A DNA stretch of 64,000 nt from Bacteroidota bacterium (lineage in GTDB: Bacteria > Bacteroidota > Bacteroidia > Bacteroidales > Paludibacteraceae). Positions 54,792-63,663 of this stretch are shown piece after piece. Every line of letters begins with the position of its first letter. Positions within the stretch are counted from its first letter, which is position 1. The translations under genes and the position numbers were made by a program. Where the stretch lies: the NCBI GenBank assembly GCA_017860295.1, contig JAFNAS010000004.1:62001-126000 (forward strand), in the 5' to 3' direction. The notes beneath the pieces were generated by a model that worked only from the letters and a program-made list of their open reading frames with translations, was not told where the DNA came from and made no database searches.

Positions 54792-55799
54792 ATGAAATTG
54801 TTGGAAGAAATCATGAGCCGGGCAATTGGAAACGTTCAACACATTGTGTTGCCCGAAGGAACCGAGGAACGTACCATACAAGCCGCTGACATTATTCTGG
54901 CTAAAAAAGCGGCAAAGATCACCCTGATCGGTAATCCGGATGAAATCCACAGTTTAGCTGCAAAATTTCAATTGAAAAACATCGAACAGGCAACTATTCT
55001 CGATCCCGAAAACTATGCCAAATATGACGAGTATGTCAAGCTACTTGTCGAATTGAGAAAGGCAAAAGGTATGACTTCAGAACAGGCTCAAAAACTGGCA
55101 AAGGATCCTTTATATATAGGGAGCCTTATGATTAAGAGTGGCGATGCCGACGGCGAAGTGGCCGGAGCCCGAAACACCACCGGAAACGTGTTGCGTCCTG
55201 CTCTGCAAATCGTAAAAACAAAACCGGGAACATCGGTTGTGTCGGGAGCTTTGTTGTTATTCACCAAAAGTCCTTACGGCGAAAACGGACTGGTACTGAT
55301 GGCCGATCTCGCCGTTACCCCGAATCCAACCGCTCAGGAACTTGCTCAAATTGCAGTAAATTCAGGACATACGGCTCGTGTAATCGGTGGTTTTGAACCC
55401 AAGATTGCTATGCTCAGTTTTTCCACAAAAGGCAGTGCAAAGCACGAATTGGTAGACAAAGTAGTGGAGGCAACCCGTATTGCACAAGAATTAGCTCCTG
55501 ACTTGCAAATCGACGGTGAATTGCAGGCTGATGCCGCTTTGGTTCCTTCGGTAGGCGAAAGCAAAGCTCCGGGTAGTCAAATTGCCGGCCATGCCAATGT
55601 TCTTGTGTTTCCTGATCTGCAAGCTGGCAACATCGGCTACAAGCTGGTTCAACGTCTTGGCAATGCCGAAGCTATCGGCCCGATTCTCCAAGGAATGGGA
55701 GCTCCCATCAACGACCTGTCTCGTGGATGTTCCGTCAACGATATTGTACAAATGATTGCCATCACGGCCAATCAAGCCATCGGATCTAAAACAAAATAA
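54792..55799 (+). CDS. pta: phosphate acetyltransferase
   Basis: A 335-residue enzyme transferring the acetyl group of acetyl-CoA to phosphate, giving acetyl phosphate for AckA. It opens MKLLEEIMSRA and has LPEGTEERTIQAA, then SGDADGEVAGARNTTGNVLRP, VSGALLLF, GELQADAALVPSV, HANVLVFPDLQAGNIGYKLVQ and NDLSRGCSVNDIV, all typical of the short single-domain Pta. It heads the pta-HAD-ackA operon. Confidence 0.96.
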   Translation: MKLLEEIMSRAIGNVQHIVLPEGTEERTIQAADIILAKKAAKITLIGNPDEIHSLAAKFQLKNIEQATILDPENYAKYDEYVKLLVELRKAKGMTSEQAQKLAKDPLYIGSLMIKSGDADGEVAGARNTTGNVLRPALQIVKTKPGTSVVSGALLLFTKSPYGENGLVLMADLAVTPNPTAQELAQIAVNSGHTARVIGGFEPKIAMLSFSTKGSAKHELVDKVVEATRIAQELAPDLQIDGELQADAALVPSVGESKAPGSQIAGHANVLVFPDLQAGNIGYKLVQRLGNAEAIGPILQGMGAPINDLSRGCSVNDIVQMIAITANQAIGSKTK

Positions 55800-55813
55800 T
55801 TACAACATAAATT

Positions 55814-56770
55814 ATGTCGGATTTACCTAACGAACCCGTTGAGAATTACGGACTCAGCCAAAAAGACCGCAAACGCACCCTTTTCTCAAGAATCGGTGTG
55901 GTGGGATGTGGCAAGGATGGCAGTATTATTGCAACCATTGCTGCCAGCCGTGGCATGGAAGTCGTTTTTCTGGAACCAACCGAAGAGGGCATCAGCAACG
56001 CGTATGCACGTATCGAGAAAAAATTAGATGCCCGGGTTACCAATTGGGGATTGACCAACTCGGAAAAGAAGGCAATTCTTTCACGTATCAGAGGAACAGT
56101 TAATTATGACGATTTTGTAGGATGTGATTTCGTTATTGAAACGATCCGGTACGACGATCACACCGGTGTGCGAAGCATTGACCGTCGCAAGGAGGTATTT
56201 AAAAAACTGGAACAAGTATTAAGTCCCGAAGCCATTATCGCTTCCAACGTCTCTACTATTGTCGTTACCGAACTGTCGAACGAGTTGCAACATCCAGAAC
56301 GTTGTGTGGGAGTCCACTTTCTTACCAATGTCCCCGATTCGCATGTACTAGAAATTGTACGTGGTTTATACACTTCAGAAAACACGTTTGAAAAGGTATG
56401 CCGTTTTGCAGAACTGCTCAATTACGATTTTATCTCCGTATCCGAGTCAGTAGGATTAGTGAGCCTCCGCATGTTTCTGATTATGCTGAACGAAGCCTGT
56501 TCTATTGTGATGGAAGGCATCTCCACTGTAGCAGATGTCGACAAAGTACTGACCGTCGGTTTTGGACACCGTCAGGGCGTTTTCCGTACGGCCGATCAGT
56601 TGGGCATCGAAAAAATTGTACCCCTGATGGAAAATCTGTTCCATGAATATGGCAATATCAAGTACAAAGCTTCGCCTCTTTTGTTACGCCTCTATCGTGC
56701 TAAACATTACGGTATTCGCCATGCAAAAGGATTCTATCAATATGACGAAAACGGAAAAATCGTCCAATAA
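55814..56770 (+). CDS. 3-hydroxyacyl-CoA dehydrogenase-family protein
   Basis: A 318-residue NAD-binding protein. Rossmann start is RIGVVGCGKDGSIIATIAAS, where the third glycine position differs from the GAGTMG of ordinary 3-hydroxybutyryl-CoA dehydrogenases; then EPTEEGISNAYARIEKKL, DFVIETI, SNVSTIVVTEL, and GVHFLTNVPDSHVLEIVRG with His and Glu of the catalytic dyad but lacking the usual HFFNP sequence. The C-terminal helical domain follows (AGE-type segment VLTVGFGHRQGVFRTADQLG). It is placed between pta and ackA with 14- and 17-base gaps. A dehydrogenase on a CoA substrate is likely, though the substrate is unknown. Confidence 0.82.
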   Translation: MSDLPNEPVENYGLSQKDRKRTLFSRIGVVGCGKDGSIIATIAASRGMEVVFLEPTEEGISNAYARIEKKLDARVTNWGLTNSEKKAILSRIRGTVNYDDFVGCDFVIETIRYDDHTGVRSIDRRKEVFKKLEQVLSPEAIIASNVSTIVVTELSNELQHPERCVGVHFLTNVPDSHVLEIVRGLYTSENTFEKVCRFAELLNYDFISVSESVGLVSLRMFLIMLNEACSIVMEGISTVADVDKVLTVGFGHRQGVFRTADQLGIEKIVPLMENLFHEYGNIKYKASPLLLRLYRAKHYGIRHAKGFYQYDENGKIVQ

Positions 56771-56787
56771 CAATTAAAATCAAAGAA

Positions 56788-57987
56788 ATGAAGATTTTAG
56801 TATTGAATTGCGGAAGTTCTTCCGTTAAATATAAGTTGTTCGACATGGAATCGAAAACCATTCTCGGACAAGGTGGCGTTGAAAAACTGGGGATGCAGGG
56901 ATCATTTCTCAAGCATACCCGTCCCGACGGCCAAAAGGTAACGCTCGAAGGTGAAATATTAACACATTCGGTAGCGGTTGAATATATTCTGGGCATTTTA
57001 TTAAGCGAAAAACATGGAGCCATCAAATCGCTCGACGAGATCGATGCGGTTGGTCACCGTCTGGTTCACGGCGGTGAAAAATTCAATAAGAGCGTGTTGA
57101 TCGATGACGAAGTGATTGCAAAAATAGAAGAATGCATCGAAATAGCACCTCTTCACAATCCACCTAACCTCGCCGGTATCAATGCCATTCGCGAATTGTT
57201 GCCTCAGGTTCCTCAGGTAGGTGTTTTTGATACGGCCTTTCATCAGACAATGCCACCGTACGCCTACATGTACGGTATCCCCTACTCACTCTATACCAAA
57301 TACGGCATCCGTCGCTATGGCTTTCATGGAACAAGCCATCGCTACGTATCGAAACGTGCCTGCGAACTATTGAAGTTGGATATTAACAACTCCAAACTAA
57401 TTACCTGTCACATCGGTAACGGAGGATCGATTACCGCCATTAAAAACGGGAAATCAGTCGACACCTCTATGGGATTTACTCCGGTTGAAGGTTTGTTGAT
57501 GGGAACCCGTTGCGGCGACATCGATTTGGGTGTGGTTACATTCCTTATGGACAAAGAGATGCTCGGCACCGATTCTGCATCAACGCTCTTCAACAAACAC
57601 AGCGGACTGCTTGGTATATCCGGAGTATCGTCCGACATGCGCGACGTAATGAAAGCTGCCAAAGAGGGAAATGAACATGCACAGCTTTCGCTCGAAATGT
57701 ATCATTACCGCATTAAGAAATACATAGGTGCATACATGGCTGCCTTGGAAGGAGCTGACGCCATTATATTTACAGGTGGCGTAGGCGAAAACGGCTCTTT
57801 GTCGCGTGAGTTATCGTGCGAAGGTCTCGAGTTTTTAGGCATTAAAATTGACAAAGCTCTAAACGCCACGATACATGGAGAAGAACAGGTTATCAGCACT
57901 CCCGATTCTCAGGTTAAAGTGATTGTTATTCCGACCGATGAAGAGTTTATGATTGCTTCCGACACAATGGATATTGCCGGAAAATAA
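56788..57987 (+). CDS. ackA: acetate kinase
   Basis: A 399-residue ASKHA-fold enzyme forming acetate and ATP from acetyl phosphate. MKILVLNCGSSSVKYKLFD opens it; GHRLVHGGEKF, FDTAFHQTMPPYAYMYGIP, RRYGFHGTSHRYVSKRA and CHIGNGGSITAIKNGKSVDT follow, and GGVGENGSLSRE near the C-terminus. Complete. With pta it provides substrate-level ATP in fermentation. A clear terminator follows. Confidence 0.97.
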   Translation: MKILVLNCGSSSVKYKLFDMESKTILGQGGVEKLGMQGSFLKHTRPDGQKVTLEGEILTHSVAVEYILGILLSEKHGAIKSLDEIDAVGHRLVHGGEKFNKSVLIDDEVIAKIEECIEIAPLHNPPNLAGINAIRELLPQVPQVGVFDTAFHQTMPPYAYMYGIPYSLYTKYGIRRYGFHGTSHRYVSKRACELLKLDINNSKLITCHIGNGGSITAIKNGKSVDTSMGFTPVEGLLMGTRCGDIDLGVVTFLMDKEMLGTDSASTLFNKHSGLLGISGVSSDMRDVMKAAKEGNEHAQLSLEMYHYRIKKYIGAYMAALEGADAIIFTGGVGENGSLSRELSCEGLEFLGIKIDKALNATIHGEEQVISTPDSQVKVIVIPTDEEFMIASDTMDIAGK

Positions 57988-58008
57988 GAATCGAATCTGC
58001 ACATATTT

Positions 58009-58051
58009 AAACGGTACAAATCTGACACAGTTCAATTTGTACCGTTTTTCT
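58009..58051 (+). terminator. terminator after ackA
   Basis: AAACGGTACAAA (58009-58020) / TTTGTACCGTTT (58036-58047), a perfect 12-bp stem followed by T. Confidence 0.9.
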
Positions 58052-58084
58052 TTACTCGTATGTCCCTACACACCATTTTTATTG

Positions 58085-58092
58085 TATTTTTG
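58085..58092 (+). promoter_or_regulatory. putative -7 element of the aldo/keto reductase gene
   Basis: TATTTTTG, 36 bases before the ATG; no clear -33. Confidence 0.4.
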
Positions 58093-58127
58093 TCTATCTC
58101 ATTATCCAATCAAATCAATCATATATT

Positions 58128-59126
58128 ATGGAAAACCACCCTTCACTCAACCGTTACGACAATAAAGTGCCCTATGTTTCGTGTGGCAAAAGCGGATTGG
58201 TTCTACCACGGATTTCGCTTGGCCTGTGGCATAATTTCGGAGATGTGGATGACTTCGACGAAGCAGTAAAAATGATTCAATATGCTTTCGACAACGGAAT
58301 CACTCATTTTGATCTTGCAAACAACTATGGCCCGCCGGAAGGATCGGCTGAAGAGACCTTTGGCAAGATCCTAAAAAAACAGTTTCCGAACTATCGCGAC
58401 GAAATGATAATCTCCACCAAAGCCGGACACCGCATGTGGTCGGGACCGTATGGCGATGGAGGTTCACGCAAATACCTCATTTCCAGTTTAAATCAAAGTC
58501 TTAAACGGCTAAAGCTGGATTATGTGGACATCTTCTACTCTCACCGATACGACCCTAACACGCCGCTGGAAGAGACCATGAATGCCCTGTCGGATATGGT
58601 AAAACAAGGAAAGGCGTTGTATGTTGGAATCTCCAAATATCCGGTTGACAAGGCGGTGGAAGCTTATTCCATTTTGAAAGCAAACGGCACTCCCTGTCTG
58701 ATCCATCAGGACAGATACAGCATGTTGTCCCGAACCATAGAAAACGGCATACTGGCCACAGCTGAAAAGCATGGCGTCGGATTTATTGGATTTTCGCCTC
58801 TTTATCAGGGAGTTATATCCGACAAATACCTTCACGGCATTCCCGAAAACTCACGGGCAGCCAAACCATCCGGCTTTTTACAACGAAACCAGATTTCGCC
58901 CGAAATTCTGGAAAAAGTAACAGCTTTGAATGCCATTGCACTGCGCAGAGGGCAGAGTCTGGCTCAAATGGCATTGATGTGGTGTCTACGTACCGCACAC
59001 GTAACCTCCGTTATTGTAGGTACCAGTTCGCAAAGACAACTTCAAGACAACATCGATGCACTACATTATCCGGGACTTTCTGACGAAGAGATTGCTACTA
59101 TCGATACTATATTACAACAACCATGA
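58128..59126 (+). CDS. aldo/keto reductase, YghZ/Kv-beta-like
   Basis: A 332-residue NADPH-dependent TIM-barrel reductase. Catalytic tetrad: Asp and Tyr in HFDLANNYGPPEGSAE, Lys in ISTKAGHRMW, His in IFYSHRYDPNTPLEETM. GPYGDGGSRKYL in the substrate loop and GTSSQRQLQDNI in the cofactor site are as in E. coli YghZ (L-glyceraldehyde 3-phosphate reductase) and potassium-channel beta subunits. Probably detoxifies small aldehydes such as methylglyoxal. Monocistronic. Confidence 0.93.
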   Translation: MENHPSLNRYDNKVPYVSCGKSGLVLPRISLGLWHNFGDVDDFDEAVKMIQYAFDNGITHFDLANNYGPPEGSAEETFGKILKKQFPNYRDEMIISTKAGHRMWSGPYGDGGSRKYLISSLNQSLKRLKLDYVDIFYSHRYDPNTPLEETMNALSDMVKQGKALYVGISKYPVDKAVEAYSILKANGTPCLIHQDRYSMLSRTIENGILATAEKHGVGFIGFSPLYQGVISDKYLHGIPENSRAAKPSGFLQRNQISPEILEKVTALNAIALRRGQSLAQMALMWCLRTAHVTSVIVGTSSQRQLQDNIDALHYPGLSDEEIATIDTILQQP

Positions 59127-59241
59127 AATACCGTCGCAATTATCCGACACGTAATTTCTTATAAGAAAGCTTCAAAGCAATAAACAGAGCGTAGATACAC
59201 GACAAAGAAGGGCTTGAACGGTTCCAAATCGGAAAAAATAC

Positions 59242-59249
59242 TATCTTTA
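59242..59249 (+). promoter_or_regulatory. putative -7 element of the PhoH-PIN gene
   Basis: TATCTTTA on the plus strand, 97 bases before the ATG at 59339; differs from consensus at the last base, and the nearest TTG (59214-59216) is 25 bases upstream. Confidence 0.35.
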
Positions 59250-59338
59250 CAGTCGGGTATTTGCGTTCTGCTGTTTTAAGCAGATACGTCATAATGCTGT
59301 TTTTACACATTAGTTTTTCATTATTAACAATGTTTCCA

Positions 59339-60655
59339 ATGGCCGTTAAAAAATTTATTCTCGACACAAATGTCATTCTACATGACTATAAATGTATCTA
59401 TAACTTTCAGGAAAACGACATCTACCTTCCTATTACGGTGCTCGAAGAGTTGGATAAATTTAAAAAAGGAAATGACGATATTAATTTTAATGCCAGAGAA
59501 TTTACACGAGACCTTGATCTTCTGGCCGATAACAGCATTTTTACCAAAGGTGTCAATCTTGGCGACGGATTGGGCAAACTGTTTATCGTCACCTCATACG
59601 ATTATCCCGAAGCGCTACAACAAATGTTTGCCGAAAAAACGCCGGATCATCGAATACTGGCTGTAGCTTATCAGATACAAAAACAGTACAAAAATACCAT
59701 TTTCGTCTCAAAAGACATTAATCTCCGGTTGAAAGCCAAATCACTGGGAATTAATGCGGAAGATTACATTTCCGACAAGGTAACCAGTACGGATATTTTC
59801 GATAAAAAACATGCAACCTTCTCTCATATCGAAGCGCACCTTGTCGATGAACTCTACAAATCGAAAGATGGGATTCCGGTTGAAAAGTTCAGCTTTTGTT
59901 CGGATATAGAACCCAACGAATGCTTTATCATCAAAAGCACAAAATCAAGCGTTCTGGCTCATTACAATCCTTTTTCGCAAAATGTTGAACGTATTGAAAA
60001 AAATAAAGTTTTTGGGATCGAGCCCCGCAATGCAGAACAGGCGTTTGCATTGAATGTTATGCTCGACAATAATATCAAGCTGGTAGCACTTACCGGAAAA
60101 TCAGGTACTGGTAAAACACTGCTTGCCCTTGCGGCTGCGTTAGAACAGCAGGAGAATTATCAACAAATTTTATTGGCCCGGCCTATCGTTGCTTTGGGAA
60201 ATAAAGATTTGGGATTCCTGCCCGGCGACGATAAACGGAAAGTATCGCCCTACATGCAACCGTTGTTCGACAATTTGAATGTCATCAAGCATCAGTTTAG
60301 CTATCAGGGCAAAGAGGTCTATAAAATTGAAGAGATGCAACGCGAACAGAAACTGGTTATCGAAGCCTTGGCTTATATTCGCGGGCGAAGTTTGAGTAAC
60401 ACTTTTTTCATTGTCGATGAAGCACAGAACCTTACTCCTCACGAAATTAAAACGATCATAACACGTGCTGGAGAGGAGACCAAAATTATTTTTACGGGCG
60501 ACATCCAACAAATAGATCAACCCTATTTGGACATGAATTCAAACGGCTTGGTATACATGATCGATCGCATGAGGGGTCAAGATTTGTTTGCCCACATCAA
60601 CCTGATGAAGGGAGAACGCAGTGCATTATCCGAATTGGCAAGTAACTTACTATAA
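59339..60655 (+). CDS. PhoH-family ATPase with N-terminal PIN ribonuclease domain
   Basis: A 438-residue PhoH2/YlaK-type protein. The PIN domain (about 1-150) has the first acidic residue in FILDTNVILHDY, DKFKKGNDD-type middle (LEELDKFKKGND) and DHRILAVAY, giving the usual Asp cluster. The PhoH P-loop NTPase has LTGKSGTGKTLLALAAALEQ, FIVDEAQNLTPHEIKTIITR and FTGDIQQIDQPYLD. PhoH2 proteins are reported to be ATP-dependent RNA helicases/ribonucleases. The ATG at 59339 (MAVKKFILDTNVI) is chosen over a longer form opening 26 codons upstream. Confidence 0.93.
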   Translation: MAVKKFILDTNVILHDYKCIYNFQENDIYLPITVLEELDKFKKGNDDINFNAREFTRDLDLLADNSIFTKGVNLGDGLGKLFIVTSYDYPEALQQMFAEKTPDHRILAVAYQIQKQYKNTIFVSKDINLRLKAKSLGINAEDYISDKVTSTDIFDKKHATFSHIEAHLVDELYKSKDGIPVEKFSFCSDIEPNECFIIKSTKSSVLAHYNPFSQNVERIEKNKVFGIEPRNAEQAFALNVMLDNNIKLVALTGKSGTGKTLLALAAALEQQENYQQILLARPIVALGNKDLGFLPGDDKRKVSPYMQPLFDNLNVIKHQFSYQGKEVYKIEEMQREQKLVIEALAYIRGRSLSNTFFIVDEAQNLTPHEIKTIITRAGEETKIIFTGDIQQIDQPYLDMNSNGLVYMIDRMRGQDLFAHINLMKGERSALSELASNLL

Positions 60656-60668
60656 TATCACCTAACAC

Positions 60669-60699
60669 TTGGATTTCACCTTTTCTGTTACTATATTTG
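60669..60699 (+). promoter_or_regulatory. cydAB promoter, Bacteroidetes sigma type
   Basis: Plus strand: TTG (60669-60671), 20-base spacer, TATATTTG (60692-60699). The leader to the cydA ATG is about 80 bases. Confidence 0.7.
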
Positions 60700-60786
60700 C
60701 CACTTAAAATTTTTAGAATAAGATACAAACATACAATTTATCATACCGTTTAATATGATATTTTACTTAAAATCAAATTTTTGCGT

Positions 60787-62343
60787 ATGGAAACACTCGA
60801 TTTATCAGTAGTAGACTGGTCGCGTGCTCAATTTGCGATGACAGCCATGGATCACTGGATTTTCGTTCCTCTGACCTTAAGTCTTGGTTTTATCATGGCA
60901 CTCATGGAGACCATGTATTACCGAACCGGAAAAACAGAATGGAAGATAATGACGAAATTCTGGATGCGTCTTTTCGGTATAAACTTTGCAGTGGGCGTAG
61001 CTGGAGGTCTTATTCTTGAATTTCAGTTTGGTACCAACTGGTCGAACTACAGTTGGTTGGTCGGAGACATATTCGGCGCGCCTTTGGCAATCGAAGGCAT
61101 TATGGCCTTCTTCCTCGAATCGACTTTCTTTGTCATCATGTTCTTCGGTTGGAATAAAGTAAGCAAGGGATTTCATCTGGCAGCAACCTGGTTAACCTGG
61201 TTTGGAGCAACCCTATCGTCCTTATGGATACTGGTGGCCAACGCCTGGATGCAGTATCCAACAGGAACTACATTCAATAGTGACACTGTACGCAGCGAAA
61301 TGACAGATTTTTGGGCTGTACTGTTCTCTCCAATGGCTATGAACAAATTCTTTCATACCGTCACCTCCTCCTGGATTGTGGGTGCAGCTTTCGTAATCGG
61401 AGTCAGTGCTTGGTATCTGATGAAAAATCGAAATATCGAATTCGCTCATAAAAGCATTAAGATTGCTGCTGGTTTTGGACTGCTTGGCATTATCCTTGCC
61501 TTATATAGCGGAGATGGATCTGCTTATCAGGTAGCTCAGAAACAACCGATGAAACTAGCTGCTATGGAGGGTTTATATCAGGGGAATAACGGAGAAGGAC
61601 TGGTGGCTGTTGGAATTTTGAATCCTGCGAAAAAGGAGTATAATGATTCTACCAATCCGTTCTTAATGAAAATAACCCTGCCGAAGCTCTTATCTTTTCT
61701 GGCTTATCGCGATTTTAATGCGTATGTGCCTGGCGTAAAAGATTTGTTAGATGGCGGCTACCTCGAAACAAAGCCTGACGGACAAACCGTGAAACCAGTC
61801 ACTACTAACGAAAAGATTGTATTCGGACAAATGGCTCAAAATGCTTTGAAAGGGTACAAAATAGCCAAGAAGACTCACAACGACTCGCTGGCAGCCGTCA
61901 ATAAAGCTATCTTTGCAGCAACCTCTCCCTATTACGGATACGGATATGTAAAAGACAAAAAGCAACTTATCCCGAACATTCCATTAACGTTCTATTCTTT
62001 CCGCTTTATGGTGGTCTTTGGAGGTTTCTTTTTGCTATACTTTATCTTTATCTTGTATATCAAAAGACGAATAGAAAATATGAAATGGCTTCAAATCGTG
62101 GCTATATGGGCGATTCCGTTAGCGTATCTGACCTCATTTTCCGGCTGGATTGTTGCCGAAGTTGGACGCCAACCCTGGGCTATTCAGGATCTGTTGCCTA
62201 CCTTTGCCGCCGTGTCTGACGTTCCGGTCGGTTCTATTCAAGCTACATTTACAATCTTTGCCGTTATGTTTATCGTACTCTTCGTGGCAATTGTAAGCAT
62301 CATGGTAAAAGAGATCCGGAAGGGACCGGAACATATTCAATAA
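60787..62343 (+). CDS. cydA: cytochrome bd oxidase subunit I
   Basis: A 518-residue inner-membrane subunit that binds haems b558, b595 and d, reducing oxygen with quinol electrons. It opens METLDLSVVDWSRAQFAMTA with the haem-ligand His in MDHWIFVPLTLSLG; the Q-loop region has QPMKLAAMEGL with the conserved Lys and Glu, and VAEVGRQPWAIQDLLPT carries the GRQPW signature. About nine transmembrane helices. The ATG at 60787 is used (a TTG two codons upstream is also in frame). It presumably protects the anaerobic cell from oxygen. Followed after 42 bases by cydB. Confidence 0.96.
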   Translation: METLDLSVVDWSRAQFAMTAMDHWIFVPLTLSLGFIMALMETMYYRTGKTEWKIMTKFWMRLFGINFAVGVAGGLILEFQFGTNWSNYSWLVGDIFGAPLAIEGIMAFFLESTFFVIMFFGWNKVSKGFHLAATWLTWFGATLSSLWILVANAWMQYPTGTTFNSDTVRSEMTDFWAVLFSPMAMNKFFHTVTSSWIVGAAFVIGVSAWYLMKNRNIEFAHKSIKIAAGFGLLGIILALYSGDGSAYQVAQKQPMKLAAMEGLYQGNNGEGLVAVGILNPAKKEYNDSTNPFLMKITLPKLLSFLAYRDFNAYVPGVKDLLDGGYLETKPDGQTVKPVTTNEKIVFGQMAQNALKGYKIAKKTHNDSLAAVNKAIFAATSPYYGYGYVKDKKQLIPNIPLTFYSFRFMVVFGGFFLLYFIFILYIKRRIENMKWLQIVAIWAIPLAYLTSFSGWIVAEVGRQPWAIQDLLPTFAAVSDVPVGSIQATFTIFAVMFIVLFVAIVSIMVKEIRKGPEHIQ

Positions 62344-62385
62344 GTTAATTGGGTCACTTGATTTTAAAACTTAATTCTTACAATT

Positions 62386-63534
62386 ATGGATTACGCATTC
62401 TATCAAGAATATTGGTGGCTTTTAGTATCACTGCTTGGAGCCATCTTAGTATTTCTCTTCTTTGTTCAGGGAGGACAATCGTTGCTCTACACAATTGGAA
62501 AAACCGAAGATGAGAGGAGCTTACTGGTCAATTCTATCGGAAAAAAATGGGAATTTACATTCACTACTCTGGTAACTTTTGGAGGCGCCTTTTTTGCCTC
62601 TTTTCCACTCTTCTACTCCACTAGCTTCGGTGGTGCTTATTGGCCATGGATGATTATTCTTATCTGTTTCGTCCTGCAGGCCGTAAGTTACGAATTTCGG
62701 AAAAAAGAAGGAAATATTCTCGGACATAAAACTTACGAGGCATTTTTATTGTTCAACGGATTTGTCGGATTGCTATTGTTCGGCACTGCAGTTGGAACCT
62801 TTTTTACTGGCAGCGAATTTATTGTAAACAAAGAGAATATATACCAACCGATGATGCCTGTTATTTCGCAATGGCAAAATCCATTGCATGGTTTGGAAGC
62901 CGCATTCAACGTTCGGAATCTTTTGTTGGGCTTCTCTATCTTTTTTCTGGCACGTGTGTTGGGTAGCCTCTATTTCATCAGTAACATTCACAATCCCGAC
63001 ATTAACAAACGTTCCCGTAAACAAGTGTTAATCAACGCTATTTTCTTTCTGGTTTGCTTTCTCACCTTCTTTATCTGGACGTTAGCATCCAAAGGTTTTG
63101 CCGTAAAACCTGAAACAGGTGAAGTATATATGCAAAATGCCAAATATCTGCACAATTTTATTGAAATGCCTATCATTGGCATCGCCATGCTACTTGGAGT
63201 AGTATCGTTACTTTACGGGATTGGCATCGGTATTTTTTGCCCGAAAAGTGCCAAAGGTATCTGGTTTGCTGGCGTTGGAACCGTACTGGCTGTACTATCG
63301 TTATTGCTCATTTTGGGGTACAACAACACTGCATTTTATCCTTCGGTAACCGATCTGCAAAGTTCGCTGACCATCCGCAACAGCTCTTCCAGTTACTTTA
63401 CGTTAAAAGTAATGAGTGTGGTTTCGCTGTGTATTCCCTTCGTATTAGCTTATATCTTCTATGCTTGGCGGATGATGGACAAAAAACAGATAGATATGAA
63501 AGATTTAGAGAGCAAACAAAATCCACAATATTGA
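62386..63534 (+). CDS. cydB: cytochrome bd oxidase subunit II
   Basis: A 382-residue membrane partner of CydA with about eight to nine helices. YQEYWWLLVSLLGAILVFLF opens it with the family's first helix; FVQGGQSLLYTIGKTEDERS and SIGKKWEFTFTTLVTFGGAF are typical of the Bacteroidetes form. Ends ten residues after MMDKKQIDMKD and is followed by a strong terminator. Confidence 0.95.
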   Translation: MDYAFYQEYWWLLVSLLGAILVFLFFVQGGQSLLYTIGKTEDERSLLVNSIGKKWEFTFTTLVTFGGAFFASFPLFYSTSFGGAYWPWMIILICFVLQAVSYEFRKKEGNILGHKTYEAFLLFNGFVGLLLFGTAVGTFFTGSEFIVNKENIYQPMMPVISQWQNPLHGLEAAFNVRNLLLGFSIFFLARVLGSLYFISNIHNPDINKRSRKQVLINAIFFLVCFLTFFIWTLASKGFAVKPETGEVYMQNAKYLHNFIEMPIIGIAMLLGVVSLLYGIGIGIFCPKSAKGIWFAGVGTVLAVLSLLLILGYNNTAFYPSVTDLQSSLTIRNSSSSYFTLKVMSVVSLCIPFVLAYIFYAWRMMDKKQIDMKDLESKQNPQY

Positions 63535-63556
63535 AACTAAACATCTAATTTATAAG

Positions 63557-63593
63557 CGTGTGCATTACAAACAAGTTTTGCACACGTTTTTTT
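63557..63593 (+). terminator. terminator after cydB
   Basis: CGTGTGCA (63557-63564) / TGCACACG (63579-63586) followed by seven T. Confidence 0.9.
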
Positions 63594-63598
63594 ATGCA

Positions 63599-63626
63599 TT
63601 GGTCTTGCCATAAAAAGGTAACTTTG
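63599..63626 (+). promoter_or_regulatory. putative promoter of the M3 peptidase gene
   Basis: TTG (63599-63601), 17-base spacer, TAACTTTG (63619-63626). Spacer slightly short for the consensus. Confidence 0.5.
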
Positions 63627-63663
63627 TCTACAGTTTTTCACCTGTTTAAACCAAGCTTTTATT

